The notes below the pieces were generated by a model. The model did no database searches and had not been told where the DNA came from. It saw only the letters and a program-made list of their open reading frames with translations. A DNA stretch of 64,000 nt, taken from contig JAOTOM010004133.1 of NCBI GenBank assembly GCA_034440615.1, forward strand, positions 46,001 through 110,000, in the 5' to 3' direction. The position numbers were made by a program, and so were the translations under genes. Source of the DNA: Ashinkailepas kermadecensis. Taxonomy: Eukaryota > Arthropoda > Thecostraca > Neolepadidae. Of this stretch, positions 1 through 11,437 are shown piece after piece; positions within the stretch are counted from its first letter, which is position 1, and each line of letters begins with the position of its first letter.

Positions 1-146
1 TTTAATGTCCGTGGCACATGGTGGGATAACAATGTTAGTCATCTGATCTTGAGTGTGTGTTGCGCAAGTGTTCTAACTCGTTGTGAAGTCAAGGGCAGAA
101 ATGTCTCTGAAGGTGACCCATTCCACGACAAATCGACAAATGAAGG
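1..146. repeat. Left arm of an inverted repeat pair (transposon end)
   Basis: Bases of about 23-105 match the reverse complement of about 4700-4800, sharing GTGGGATAA, a GTCATC-GATCTTG block, and CAAGTGTTCTAACTCGT. Bases 117-146, with the core CGACAAATCGACAA, resemble the reverse complement of 5334-5362. The pair encloses the decayed transposon-type gene at 2.8-4.6 kb, so I read it as one arm of a DNA transposon whose outer boundary may lie before base 1. The inverted match is seen directly; the transposon reading is inference. Confidence 0.5.
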
Positions 147-820
147 AACTACTTATATAGGGTTAGTTTGTTTCGACAATCCAGCTGTGCAATTTTGGGA
201 AATACCAGAGCAACGGTAAAGGAGTTCTAGCATCGGAAATTTTTGAGAGGTCACCTAAGTCTTTCGAGACCTGGAACTCAATGAAGAGTAACACGAATCG
301 CACGAAGCTATATATCGCTGAACTCGTTATGATCCACTGCATCTTGTGGCGATTTCTAAAGTTTTGTTCACGCGTTTTTTTAATCGTGAGCTTGTGACCT
401 AAGATAACGTGACCTAGTTTGTCCTTCCAGACAGTGACAATGCTATATTGGAAATTCAGAAGCGACGGAGGGTGATTGGTGAAATCCCCAATCGTCACTT
501 GTAAGGAGAAAAGTAAGATAAATGTTTTCACCTGATGCAATATATTTCTGCCTCAATGTCGGCATATTAAAAATGTAATATCATATTTCACCGCCAACAC
601 CGAAGAGTTTTTATCACATCACCGCCAATATCTGTAATATCAACCTTCTGGCGGTTCAAACCCCACATTGTGGAAAAGAAAAGATGAATCTCATTGACTG
701 AGTAATCGCATTCATCTCGAACTGCTTGAGAACAGATTTGGCGCGGACGCATCCATTGACACACGCTGAGCCTGAAATGAGTCGCATTAGATCACGAGCC
801 GTCTACGTCGGTGTAATAAA
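147..820. other. Non-coding stretch, no gene seen
   Basis: AT-rich sequence with only short chance reading frames. I see no domain, RNA gene or clear repeat structure here. It probably belongs to the internal part of the decayed transposon framed by the arms at 1-146 and 4.7-5.4 kb. Confidence 0.4.
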
Positions 821-837
821 ATAAAATAACAAAATTA

Positions 838-900
838 CACAATGCAATGCAATGCAATAATGTGTTGCAGCACAGTACTATAATGCAATGCAATGTAATG
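838..900. repeat. AATGC microsatellite
   Basis: Two short runs of the pentamer AATGC (CAATG in another phase), near 840-860 and 880-900, separated by an imperfect stretch. Simple sequence repeat seen directly. Confidence 0.75.
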
Positions 901-2070
901 ATCTCCAGATCTGCAGATTATCCCATAACTTGTCAGATTCCCAGTTCAGACTGATGATCTATAACTGCGATAATATTAATCAATACAATCTGTATCAGCG
1001 CGCACACTAACACGCAGAGGTAAAAAAAAGTATCCGTTGTGTCACCGGACAATTTCAGGAACTCAAATGTGTCTCATTTTTCCGTCAAACCCACAAGGAA
1101 GGCTCCATTCCCCAGTGGCAGCCAGTAACCATTTCGTGGAAAACAGGCGTGCATCTGAGTTTTTGTTCGTCGATGGGCGTAGGGAGGCGGGGTACCGTGG
1201 GTGCCTACTGCACAGGCAGCCCCCCCTCACCCCTCCTTATTTTACATGCTGCACCATCTATATCAGCTAAAGTTGATCATAGCAGAATTGTTCGTACCGT
1301 GAGATGCATACCAGGGTACAAACAGGCCTAATCCGGTGATATTTTTGCTAAAAATGGAGGGGGTCGCGAACATGAGGTTGAAAACTCCTTGGCACTGTCA
1401 CTTTCTTGTCAGCTCCTACAACCGAACGTTAGGTATGCCAAGTATAAAAATAATTATTTATTTTTAAAAAAATTTGATGGGGAAAATGTCATTCGATGCA
1501 AAATGACCTTTCACATACATTAAGCTGTTGTTCATACCCAAAAATCATAGGCATTTCAGGGGGATGAATAAGGGAGAAATGCACCAACATGTCCCCCAAA
1601 ATGACTGCCTGGACACTTCTTCGGTACAACCAAAATTTTCAAAGGGTCTCAAATGTGTACAATGAATATTTAGGGAAATTTAGAAAGTTCCAGCTCAATA
1701 GCTCTCAGAATTTGGCAATGGCACACAAAACACACTTCAGGCCACTTCTGACACACTTCAAACACACTTCTGAAGCCTTGATCTGAAGATCTTGACATGA
1801 TATTTTTTTAGATATTCCTTCCAACATCATCTAATTATTGTTTTTAGGTTTGTTCGAGAAATTGTTTCATCATTGCAAAATAAATCAATGCAGAAAAGAA
1901 GGTTTTCTTAATGAAGAAACCATTTTGTGTGTAAAGATAATACAAGCCGATAAATACAATGGCTCTACCTACCAACTTGGTGAGAGCTCAGGGCAATTTC
2001 CTACCAGAATTTGGCCTGGTAGATCCAGTACTAGCACAATTGTATAACTGAACTGAAGGTACAAATCCTT
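901..2070. other. Non-coding stretch, no gene seen
   Basis: No reading frame above about 80 codons with recognisable content. There are C-rich and A-rich low-complexity patches near 1220 and 1460. Nothing else can be supported. Confidence 0.4.
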
Positions 2071-2077
2071 TAAAACC

Positions 2078-2266
2078 TTATTTACCAGACTCACCTCCAA
2101 TTTTCCATGCCTGTCTCCACCTTCCTCCAACACCGAATGAATCATTGCGGATTTGATATGGCTCTTTAGCCCATGGATGCTTTGATACACAGTGCCGCTT
2201 CAGGTTTCTTCTTTCACCACTGAATTTACACACACCACCATCCTTGGATTTTTCACCACACTGCAC
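2078..2266 (-). pseudogene. Possible zinc-finger fragment of a transposon protein
   Basis: The minus-strand frame of 62 residues contains a Cys-x9-Cys pair followed by LKRH and a second His in SKHP, a spacing reminiscent of a C2H2 or BED-type DNA-binding finger at the start of many transposases. It lies downstream, in the same orientation, of the transposon-type gene at 2812-4560, but is not in its reading frame. It is short and unsupported by any neighbour of known function, so this is a weak call. A chance frame is the alternative. Confidence 0.22.
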
Positions 2267-2811
2267 AATCTGCCTTGAGAGTCAGTTTGAAGTTGAAGGC
2301 CTTGCTCTCTTTGCTGGCTTTTTTATCCCCATGCTTTCTTGTCAAGGCTCATCTGGATCTGGGCCCACGCCAGTAAATCCAGGCATATTTGGCATGCCTA
2401 GTCTTCTCTCAGGATTATATCTCTGCAAAAATCGGCTCCTGAACGGATAGTTTAATCACCTACTACCACCTAGGTAGGTATCTGTTGCAGGAACTTGATA
2501 GGCAACTGTTACCGTGACGAGACAGACGAGACCAAACAGAACGCGTCCTTCGAAGCAAACTCAAGCACCCAATGCGCTCGATTCTCATTGGCTCAGAAGA
2601 GAGCTTCCATCTCCGCCGGCGCTACCAAATTTGGGCCAGCAGCACATTTGCCAAGCTCACGACCAAAATTCGACAACATTCCTGAGTGTCTCATTTTGTC
2701 ACCGGTGAGACACCGGCGGTCGGGAGACGCGCCATGCTAACGCAATGGCGCGTCGGTTTGGACGGTAAGCGTAACGTTCGCCAAGATCCTTGTCCTAATT
2801 TCCGCCAACAT

Positions 2812-4560
2812 TCAGGCGACAAAAAGGACAAGGTGCACAAGTTTTGTTGTTTTTTTACTTGTTTTGCTCATTTTTATCACTTTTATAAGTGCTTTCTGAG
2901 TGAGGCGAGAGAATGAGAGTAGGTGCATAGGTAGGTATATTAACAGTGCCAGCACTGGCTTTTGTGTCTCCTCTGGGCCTCTTTCAGTTAGCAATTGTGT
3001 CACCGGAGTAAACGGCAGAACGATGACTTTTTTACCTCTGCTAACACGTCTCACTTCATCCAACTACCGTTAACACACGACTTGCATCGGTAAGCAGTTC
3101 ATGAACTATTACGGTGCTGTGGGTCACTGGTGCGAACGTGTCGTACCCCTGTGTTCCCTTCACCGTGATGGCTTTCGAGGAGCGCTCGGTGAGGTGGGTC
3201 GTGACGCCCATTGCCTCCTGCTTTGATACAAATTTGAATTTGATGCAGCTGGCTAGTTTGTGCGACAGATGCTCAAACATGTTCTCGGCCGTCAGTATCT
3301 GGTTGTTAAGCGGGTGCTTGAGGCTCTCTTGAGCCGCGGCACGCTTGGCTGTGCCCCCGATGCCGTCGCGAGCGTCATTGCCATGACAAAAGTAACTCAC
3401 AGGATACCCCAAAATCTGTCTCATGGTGGCACACATTGACGAAGTCATGCTTATTCGTATACTGTCATCTGTGACATACATATTTTTAGGTCAGGTACTG
3501 CGGTTCGAATTGCTTGGATAAGCCGTTGCAGGAACGCATGCACCATGTCGGTGTTGCGCTTTGTGCCGACAGAGATACAGCAGTAGCCCCTGATGGCACA
3601 GTACCGTCCTCACGCCAGTACAATACAAACGGGTGCACGGTACACTGGAACGAATTCCAGTGGAAGCCTTGAGCTGCATCCTGCACCACAAATGAATAAT
3701 TTTCAGCGAAATCGTACTAGACAATCACTTCGCCCTCCTTGCCTGTGGCCTTTGCGCAGATGAAGTGCTGGCCTTGTTTGTCAGCCATAAAGTGGTGTCT
3801 GGTCAGCTTCGCGGTTGGCTGGCTCAAATATCGCATGCATTTCCTCATTGGGCTAGACTATTTCTGCGTGTGTACAGCGATGCATGTTCATCAACTGTTT
3901 GTACATAATCTCATTATCCATGTCATCAGCTGGGGCTAAATCACCTTCACTCTCTTCTGATTTGTCCGCGAGTATAATCCTCAGAAAGTTCATCACCCCG
4001 TCTTCACCAGGCCAGTTCCTACAGTTGTGCATCATGCAATCACGGTTTTCCGTGCCAAATACAACGTGATCGAGGGAGTTACGGTATTTGAGACTGGGAA
4101 GGCCGAGAGCGGATATGAGCCGTTTTGGGTTTTGATGATAAGTGCACATGCACACCGAGTGCGTTCCACTGCTGCGTGCCAAGACGCAATGCTTCGGACG
4201 AAGGGCAGCGAAGGTTAAGAAGCTGGTGCGAGAGTTTTCAGAGTTCTGCTTGTACAGATCATATATCTCACACAAATTTCCCAAAGCAAGCCTTTCCTGA
4301 ACTTTACATTTGGTTCCATCAACATGTCGCACCGTGACACGGTCGGTGCTGCCGAGACACATCCGGCTGATCTGATCCGACTCATAAACTGGTCCGCTGG
4401 TCCGCTTTACTTTCACCTTGACTGAGTCCTACACCATCAGAAATTTCCTCGCTTCACAGGCAGAACGTTCAGCGAGAGTGAGCAGTGAACAGTGCGCACC
4501 AAAACACGGTGCCGCCCCTTGTTTCTGCCCTTCCTGATATTTCACTACATTCACAGATTG
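2812..4560 (-). pseudogene. Decayed gene of an uncharacterised DNA-transposon protein family
   Basis: Three adjacent minus-strand reading blocks occur in order. 4416-3853 carries CVLARSSGTHSVCMC, a Cys/His-rich segment, and MHNCRNWPGEDG. 3689-3486 carries QGFHWNSFQCTVHPFV. 3481-3056 carries YFCHGNDARDGIGGTAKR and a conserved-looking NNQILTAENMFEHL stretch. From memory, this order of segments is typical of a multicopy, uncharacterised protein family widespread in animal genomes and regarded as transposon-encoded; the GIGGT/KR block normally follows an aspartate-containing motif that could be catalytic. The blocks are in different frames and need at least two frameshifts, so the copy is dead. 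Inverted flanking repeats at 1-146 and about 4700-5360 fit a DNA transposon. No superfamily is assigned. The frame at 3063-2812 may be its C-terminal part, but nothing in it is recognisable. Confidence 0.6.
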
Positions 4561-4689
4561 TTATTTTCACGAGGCAATAAATGGTTGTGTGAATGGTTTA
4601 TCGGTTATCGGAATGTGATTGCTATATTGTGAATGTTTCTCTCTCCTTGTACTTCATGGTAAGGTATAACTCGTAAATCATCTACTACC

Positions 4690-5370
4690 AGAATTTGGAG
4701 ATATTTCTGCCATTTTGTTTAACCCATGACCTCACGAGTTAGAACACTTGTGCAATATAACATTCAAGATCCGATGACAAACGTTATTATCCCATCACGG
4801 GTCTCGAACGTCAAAAGCCTTGTATTTCAGTAATATAGCGTTCTAAGTACATATTCATACAGGCCACGATAAACTAGTGAAAAAACAGCCATACATGCCT
4901 AATTTTGAACGGATATGTAGAGTTTTCGAAGCAAAACCTATTTTTTGCTTCGTAAGATAAGATATCGAACTATATTTCTGCACTTTTTCAAGCCGCATTG
5001 TTACTGTCCGAAAGGTAAAATAGGTCACGTGTCCTTAGGCCACGAGGTCACGAGTTCAATTATACCGTGAACGAAAATTTCAAAATAGCCAAAATATGCA
5101 GTGGATCATTGTGAGTTCATCGATATATACTTTTGTACAATTCAGATGTTCTTCGTTGAGTAAAAGACCTCAAAAGATACCTTTGTTAGGTGACATCTAA
5201 AAAATTCCCAAGGCTATAACTCCTTGACCGTTGACCTGATCTTTCTAAAAATGATACGGCTGGATTCGCCGCATCAGATAACCCGACACAATATTTTCAT
5301 CAAAATATAAAATATTGGGTGTTATTTTGGCCCTTTCACTTGTCGATTTGTCATGGAATGGGCTCGGTAC
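4690..5370. repeat. Right arm of the inverted repeat pair; also a dispersed repeat
   Basis: 4700-4800 is the reverse complement of about 23-105. 5334-5362 is an inverted match to 117-146. The part at 5200-5360 (ACCGTTGACCTGATC, then a CTTGTCGATnTGTC block) recurs in the same orientation at about 34790-34935, so these arms belong to a dispersed family. Short GACCT/AGGTC direct and inverted motifs are scattered through both copies. Confidence 0.55.
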
Positions 5371-5394
5371 ATTTGCAGCTTAAGGACATTTTTT

Positions 5395-5525
5395 AATCCT
5401 TGGATTTTGTTCTCCAAATGCAATGTTTATGAATGTGTTAACATGATGCGACCACTTATTTCCTCTGCAAATGCATACTTTTCAGTTGGGAGACAACATA
5501 TCACCTAAAAAGAGCCTTGAAGTTT
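5395..5525 (+). repeat. Dispersed repeat, copy 1 of 3
   Basis: Contains ATGCAATGTTTATGAATGTG followed by a GACCACTTATTTCCTCTGCA block and AAATGCATACTTTTCA. The same order occurs at 46510-46612 (same strand) and, reverse-complemented and shorter, at about 56825-56905. Probably a short non-autonomous element; its ends are not clear. Confidence 0.55.
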
Positions 5526-5654
5526 CGATCTATATCATAAAAAGTAATGTTCAACATAAAAAGGGAATATAACTTAACCTAACCTAGCCTAAGCTTCCAT
5601 GTAGGAAAACAATTTTTTTTCAAAATGAAAATGTTTAGCCAATTCAATGGCCGT

Positions 5655-6410
5655 TTTACGTCATGAGTTGCAAAGCAATCCGGCTCATCTACGTCCGATG
5701 GCTCTTCTTGGTAGTTGTTTTACGCTGTGTTATTTTTTCGTCTAAAGAAATTCGGCTCGTCTGAATCCGACGGCACAGATAGGTAACCATTTAGTTATAA
5801 TGGGCAAGCAAATCGGCTCATGCTCATGATGCCATTCGTGGATGGCTATTTACGTGTTTCCCACGAGTGTATCGCGGGCATGCTTTGCGTGTTGACATGA
5901 GTGCTGGTGGTGTGGTGTCTGCAGTGCTGGTGGTGTGGTGTTGCGTGCTGGTGGTGTGGTGTGGTGTTGTTTGCGTGTTGACATGAGTGCTGGTGGTGTG
6001 GTGTTGCGTGCTGGTGGTGTGGTGTTGGTGCTGGTGGTGTGGTGTTGCGTGCTGTGGTGTGGGTGGTGTGCTTTGTTGCATGGTGCTGGTGGTGTGGTGT
6101 CTGCAGTGCTTCTCTGGGTAACCGTTTACGTTATGAGTTGCAACGCAAATCGGCTCATCTATATCCGATGGCTCCTCTGGGTAGTCGTTTAACGTTACGC
6201 TATTTTTTTAATTTCTATGTTCTCCTAAAGCAAGTCGGCTCATCTACTTCCGACGGCACTGCTAGGTTAGCATTTATGTCTAATTGGAAAGCAAATCGGC
6301 TCATGTACGTCCGACGCCATGCGGGGATGGATATTTACGTGTTTCCTATGAGTGTTTCGCGCTTATGCATTGCGAGTTCATGCGAGTGTTGGTGGTGTGG
6401 TGCCTACAGT
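5655..6410 (-). repeat. Tandem duplication in the 3' region of LINE-A, with internal minisatellite
   Basis: Two related blocks, 5655-5935 and about 6118-6410, each hold three sub-repeats of about 70 bp built on AATCGGCTCATCTACNTCCG, at about 5670, 5750, 5810 and again at 6148, 6230, 6295. Each block ends with an ATTTACGTGTTTCC stretch and a run of GGTGNTGGTGTGGTG. Between them (5900-6110) the G/T-rich unit GTGCTGGTGGTGTGGTGTT is amplified about eight times. The position directly after the coding end of LINE-A suggests a 3' untranslated region with tandem repeats. Confidence 0.7.
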
Positions 6411-9400
6411 GTTCCTGGTAGTTTTGCGGCATACAGATATTCAAATAGCAATTGAAGAAGTTCTGGGTGCTTGTCACCGAGAAGCGATGGAAGCAATAGG
6501 ATGATACCCTCTCTTTGGCAGAATACCTTAAGTGGTTGTCTTTGAGAGCTAAAGATACTGCAGTCCAGCAGGATGTGGCTAATACTTAACGTGGTGTTGC
6601 AAGTGTCGCAGTGAGGTGTTGTGTATTGGTCACCCTCTAATTGAGGCTGTGTTAGTTTTGTGCAACCAGTTCTAAGTCCAGTGAGGATGGCCTCTTTTTG
6701 TCGGTGGGATTGATTTTATGTGTTCCATGTGCCTATCGCTGGTTTGATTGCGTGGGTGTGGTTTGAATTGTGTTGTGTTGAATTGTGTTGTGTCCATGTG
6801 TTCTGTTGATGCTGGCGAATGCGGCATTGTAGGAGTGCTTTGCAATCGTCTACCGAATATTCCACGCTGGGGTAAGTGTTCGATGCTAAGGCTCCCTTTG
6901 CGAGTCGGTCTGCTTCTTCGTTACCTGGGATGTTGGCGTGGCCCGGAATCCAGAGGAAGAAAAAGTTCATGTTTACGTTATGGGCCACGATTCGTTGGAT
7001 TCTATCAATGACGTGATGTGGACAATCGTGGGCGTTGCTAATTGACTGAAGGACAGATTTGGAGTCTGAGCAAATCACTATGTTTCGAGCTTTACGCCTC
7101 ATGAGAATGGAGATAGCGGCCAGAATGATCATTGCTTCAGCAGAGTAGATGGAGAAGATATCCGGTAGACGCTTGGAAAGTCTGAGACCTGGTCCAGTGA
7201 TGCCGATGCTTACCTTAGCCTCGTGTTTCGACCCATCCGTGAATACGAGTGTTTTGTGATTGTTGTCATCGGCGAACTTGTGGAAGATGCCAAGAATTTC
7301 CGCCGATGTGATAGTGGATTTCTTCTCGGAGAGCACGTACTCGACCTTTGGTTGACTGAGAGTCCAGAATGGCCTGGTGGGCAGTCGAGCTGCAATGGCT
7401 GGCATTGTGAGGTTAAGATCTGAGAGAGCCGTGCCAATTTGAATGCTATATGGTGGAAGTTTGCGCCCAAATCGGCTCTTGTCGTATCTGTCGGACGTAA
7501 AGCAGCGCTGTGCCGGATGAGTTTTATAGATTTGATTTTGATGTGGTAGCGGTACAGTTGTTGTGTCCTCCTGAAGTGGAGTGGGGCGCGTTTGAGTCCA
7601 CTAGAAGAATGGCTATCGGTGTGGTGCTGAGGGCACCTGTGGCTGTTCTGATGCCGCTGTTTTGGATGATTTCTAACTTTTGGCTCTGGCTTTCTGAAAT
7701 GGTACAAAAATGATGCTGTTGTATTCTATGATGGGTCGTATGATAGATGAGTAGAGTCGCAGTAGTGTTTCCTGTCTCCGCCGCAGTATGTGCCTGCAAG
7801 TGCACGGAGCATGTTGACGCGCTTCGCGCATCGCTTCGAGATGGAGGTGGTGTGGGTGTTGAAACTGAGTTTTTCGTCTAAATGCACTCCTAAGAACTTG
7901 AAGCTTTTCACATGGTCGATGGCTTTGCCATCGATTTTAAGTAGAGTTTTTGGTGTGGGGCGGAGACGACTATATGTGACGTTGGCCGATTTTTATGCGG
8001 ACAGGGTAAAGTCCCAAGTTTTGCAACACTGCAATGTGGCCTAGACCGGCTCGAATTTTTTTTTTCAGCTTTAAGGAAGCATTGTGGTGTTGTCCAAATG
8101 GCTATGTCGTCCGCAAAAGTCAGTATTGAAGTGAAGTATCCGTGTGGTCGGCAAGTATGTCGGTGATCATGATGATGAAGAGGCTCGGTGAGAGCACGCT
8201 CCCATACGCCAGGCCCTGCTCCTGAGTTGTGGTGCTTGATGTGACTCTGCTGCATCGTACCTTAAGGATCCTGTCTCTGATGAAGTTAAGAATGAAGTGT
8301 GCCATGTGTCCGCGTCGGCCTATCATGTAGAGTTTGTGTGTCAGTGCGGCCTTGTGTACTCGGTCGAATGCGGCAGTGATGTCTAAGTAGGCAGCTATTG
8401 TTGTGCGTTTGGTGCGTAGACCACTTTTGATGGCATGCACTAATCTAATGAGAATGTCTGTAGTTGATTTTTTTATGCTGGAAGCCGCACTGAAATTCGT
8501 CTAGCAGGTCGTTGTGTTCCAGAAATTTCCTCAATCGTGTGTTGACCATGCGCTCGACCAACTTGCTAGCACAGCTAGTAAGTGAATTGGGTTTATAACC
8601 TTTTGGGGTGGAGTGATCTTTGTACAACTTTGGCAATGGAATGACTACGCTCTCCCGCCAGGAGACGGGAAAGGTGTCGCTTTGGTACAGTTCATTTATG
8701 GCCGCTAGTAGGTACGCTAGTAAATTTTTGTTAAGAAGTTTAAAAAACTGGTAATGGATGTCGTCCGGCTCAACCAACGTGCTTCCCCACTTGCTGAGGG
8801 CAAGGTGTAATTCGTACATAGCAACTGATTTTAGATTACTCTATTGCTAGAGCTAAAATTTGCTTTGGAGGCAAGGGCGTCTAGAGCACTTACTATAGTG
8901 GTGTCGTATTGCTGTTGCCAGATACGCTGGCGTAGTGTAGTTTAAAGTGGTCCACAACTGGTTGTGGGTCAGTGATGTGCTGTCCTTTCACCGTCGGCTG
9001 GGGGAAGGGGCCTGTTGTGGGACGTTTCAGGTTGAAACGCTTCATCAGGTCCCAGATTCTGCAGGTATGGATGAACCTATTGAATTTGGAGGCAAAAGAC
9101 TGCCAACAGTGTTGGCGTGCTGTTCGAATTGTGTACCGGCAGTGTTTTTGAGATTGTCTGTATGCTGATAGGTGTGCTTCGCACACGCATCTTTTGAATT
9201 GTTTGTGGGCACGGCGCCATGCGGCGAGTGCCCTTTGACAGTCCGGGGTCCACCATGGCGTAGATGCCTTTTCCCTAGGTTTGTTGCTTTTTGGGACTGA
9301 GTCTCGTGCTGCTGAGCTGATGGCCCTTAACATTGTTTTGATTTTGCTGTTCTCTGAAGTTGCTAGGTTGAGGTCCACCTGATCCTCAAATTTAGCCCAG

Positions 9401-9568
9401 TCCGCTCTTTTCAAGTTCCAAGATGGACTAAGTAGCTTAGTATGGTGGATAGCGTTCGTGCTGAGCCTAATTGTGATTGGGTAGTGGTCGCTCATCCCGG
9501 GAACGCCTGAAACCGACCAGTCAAATAGTGAGCTTAGTCGCTGGGAGCAGCACATTAAGTCAATGCAA
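6411..9568 (-). pseudogene. LINE-A ORF2, C-terminal part: endonuclease end, reverse transcriptase, RNase H
   Basis: This is the 3' two thirds of the ORF2 polyprotein of an I-group non-LTR retrotransposon. From 5' to 3' on the minus strand it shows the endonuclease tail (SDHYPITI at about 9500), the RT fingers (EFQCGFQ, AYLDITAAFDRVH at 8380), the RT active site as LTFADDIAIW near 8100 (FADD rather than YADD), and an RNase H domain at 7250-6850 with TDGS, SAEA, CSDSKS and NEEADRLAK, so all four acidic positions are present. A C-terminal C-x2-C...H...C knuckle lies near 6600-6630. Several frameshifts and stops separate the pieces (8445, 8120, 7900, 7210), so it is not functional. The coding sequence continues across the hAT-like insertion into 14050-14580. 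Confidence 0.88.
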
Positions 9569-9576
9569 CCGTCCGA
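9569..9576. repeat. Left target-site duplication of the 4.47-kb insertion
   Basis: CCGTCCGA here pairs with CTGTCCGG at 14050-14057, 6 of 8 identical with both differences transitions. An 8-bp duplication is usual for hAT-superfamily insertions. Deleting everything between restores the LINE-A frame. Confidence 0.6.
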
Positions 9577-9814
9577 TTAGGGCCTGTCATACTCCGGTGC
9601 CAAAAAAAAATTGAAGGAAATTTTAACATGAGGGGTGTCTAAATGATGTAGGTTTTCATAAGGAATTCAAATATGAGTTTATTTTTGGGGGATAGGATAA
9701 CTATAACCTACATCAATCATGTAGTGTATAATCGCAAATTTTACCCTTTCGAGCCCCTTTTTAAGATATTAAGAGATATAAGGGAAATCATGTATATTGA
9801 CAAAGTCAAGTGAA

Positions 9815-11430
9815 GTTTACATCTTTATTAACACGCGCCCTGGGGGGCCTCTGAAAATTACGCGCACTGGAGGGGGGGGGGGCGGATTCCGCCCCTCTAA
9901 GATATCGGCTCCTATTAAAGCTGTAGTAACGAAGTTATCAGGGTGGATGGGTACGGTAGTGAACTCTATTGTGTGCAAATTTCATGACCTTAGGTTAATA
10001 TCTTCAAGGTCAAATGAGGTCACATGTCACAATTTGCTTGTTTTGCATGGCTTGGCTTGTCATTGTTATGGATCGCTGCGATTGTGTTTAAATGCTCTAA
10101 AATGGGCATCAATGATGTTTTGGACACGATGTAACAGAGTTCATATAAAATTATACTATTGTCTATCCCGTAACTGTAATTGAAATAATCCCGTAAGTCT
10201 GCCGATTGTAATAGTGTACCGTAAATGTAACATAGGTACCGTCACTAAATGCAGGCCAACTTCCCCCGTCGATCTTTCCAGAACAGGGATGTGACGTAAA
10301 TGGGCGTTTGCCTCCTCGACCAATAAGAAGCCGGGGGTCTGTGCCCGTGAGGGGCCCCACGTCGGGCGGCCGGTCCGTCAGGCTTCGATTCTCAAGGCGA
10401 GCGGACCGCTGCTGAACGGTCTGGCGCGCGCTCACTTCCCAACTAAATTCGATCTCTAAATTCGTAGAAAAGGCAATATCACGGCTTTCCTTCATAGAAG
10501 AAAGTTCTGTTCTCCGTCTGTCTGTCTCGTGTGATCGTACGAGTGCTGCAGTGAAAATACAGTCAGCTGTAAGCGTTGGTGCGTTGGTGCTACAGCGTTG
10601 GTGCTTTCACAACCGGGGTTATCGAAACGCGAAGTCCATTAGACTATTTCACTAGCCGATAAAGGAACTTTCCTACAACGACTAATGATGCAATACAGAT
10701 GGTCGATAGAGCATTTGACCTCAGGTCACCTATATAGCAGCACTTTATCAGGTCAGTTACCTGTTCCAGTTACCGGAACCGGGCTGCCCGTCCGACTGCT
10801 CCGTCGGGCGGCTCGGCGCAATTGGCTTCGCGAAGAAAGGAGTGAAGTACATGAATGAAGTATGGAAACGCTTATGTACACAACGACAAACAGTAGTTTT
10901 CAGGATGTGTGTGGAGTAACATGCAAAATGACATCAATCGCATGACAGTCATTTGCATTTATGGCAACATTACAGTTGACCAAGTTTGGTTCCATTAACC
11001 TGTCATGAACTTGACCTGACTTGACCTCGGTGACCTAATATGAACTTGACGCATAACCATAGCATAACCATATACATCATATACCTTTAGCATAACCATG
11101 TAGCATAACCATATACATAACCATATACATCAAACAAGTCGCTAGTTTTCCCACGAACACTTCCCTTTTGCGGATATACGAGAAGCGCATCAGTGCCGAT
11201 TTTTGTGGTCTGGCGCTACGGAATGTTTTGAATTTAACGGCCTCTAACTCGAAAAAATGTTCGCCCGATTTCTGTTTTTCTTGCTTTCAACGACGCGCCG
11301 AACATGTCGAAGCAGGTACGCAAAAATGGCGTATATCGACCGGTAAAATCGGGAGTTATGTACGAAAAACCGGAGGGGTGGGCGTATTTCTCCCCCCCCC
11401 CTCCAGTACGCGTTTTAACAGGTAAACTGC
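9815..11430. mobile_element. Nested repeat with inverted ends
   Basis: The left part, AGTTTACATC then TTAACACGCG and ACTGGAGGGGGG (9813-9882), is matched by the reverse complement of the right part, AGTTTACCTG, TTAAAACGCG, TACTGGAGGGGG (about 11390-11430). The G-run with GGCGGATTCCGCCC is shared with 29820-29850 and loosely with 36100-36135, so this is a dispersed family. I could not find a convincing target duplication. Inside I see no coding capacity beyond short frames. A GC-rich segment lies at 10260-10450. Confidence 0.5.
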
Positions 11431-11437
11431 ATGCATA

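Noticed and set aside
5824..6192. His/Thr-rich and Val/Gly-rich frames
   Set aside because: By-products of the G/T-rich minisatellite.
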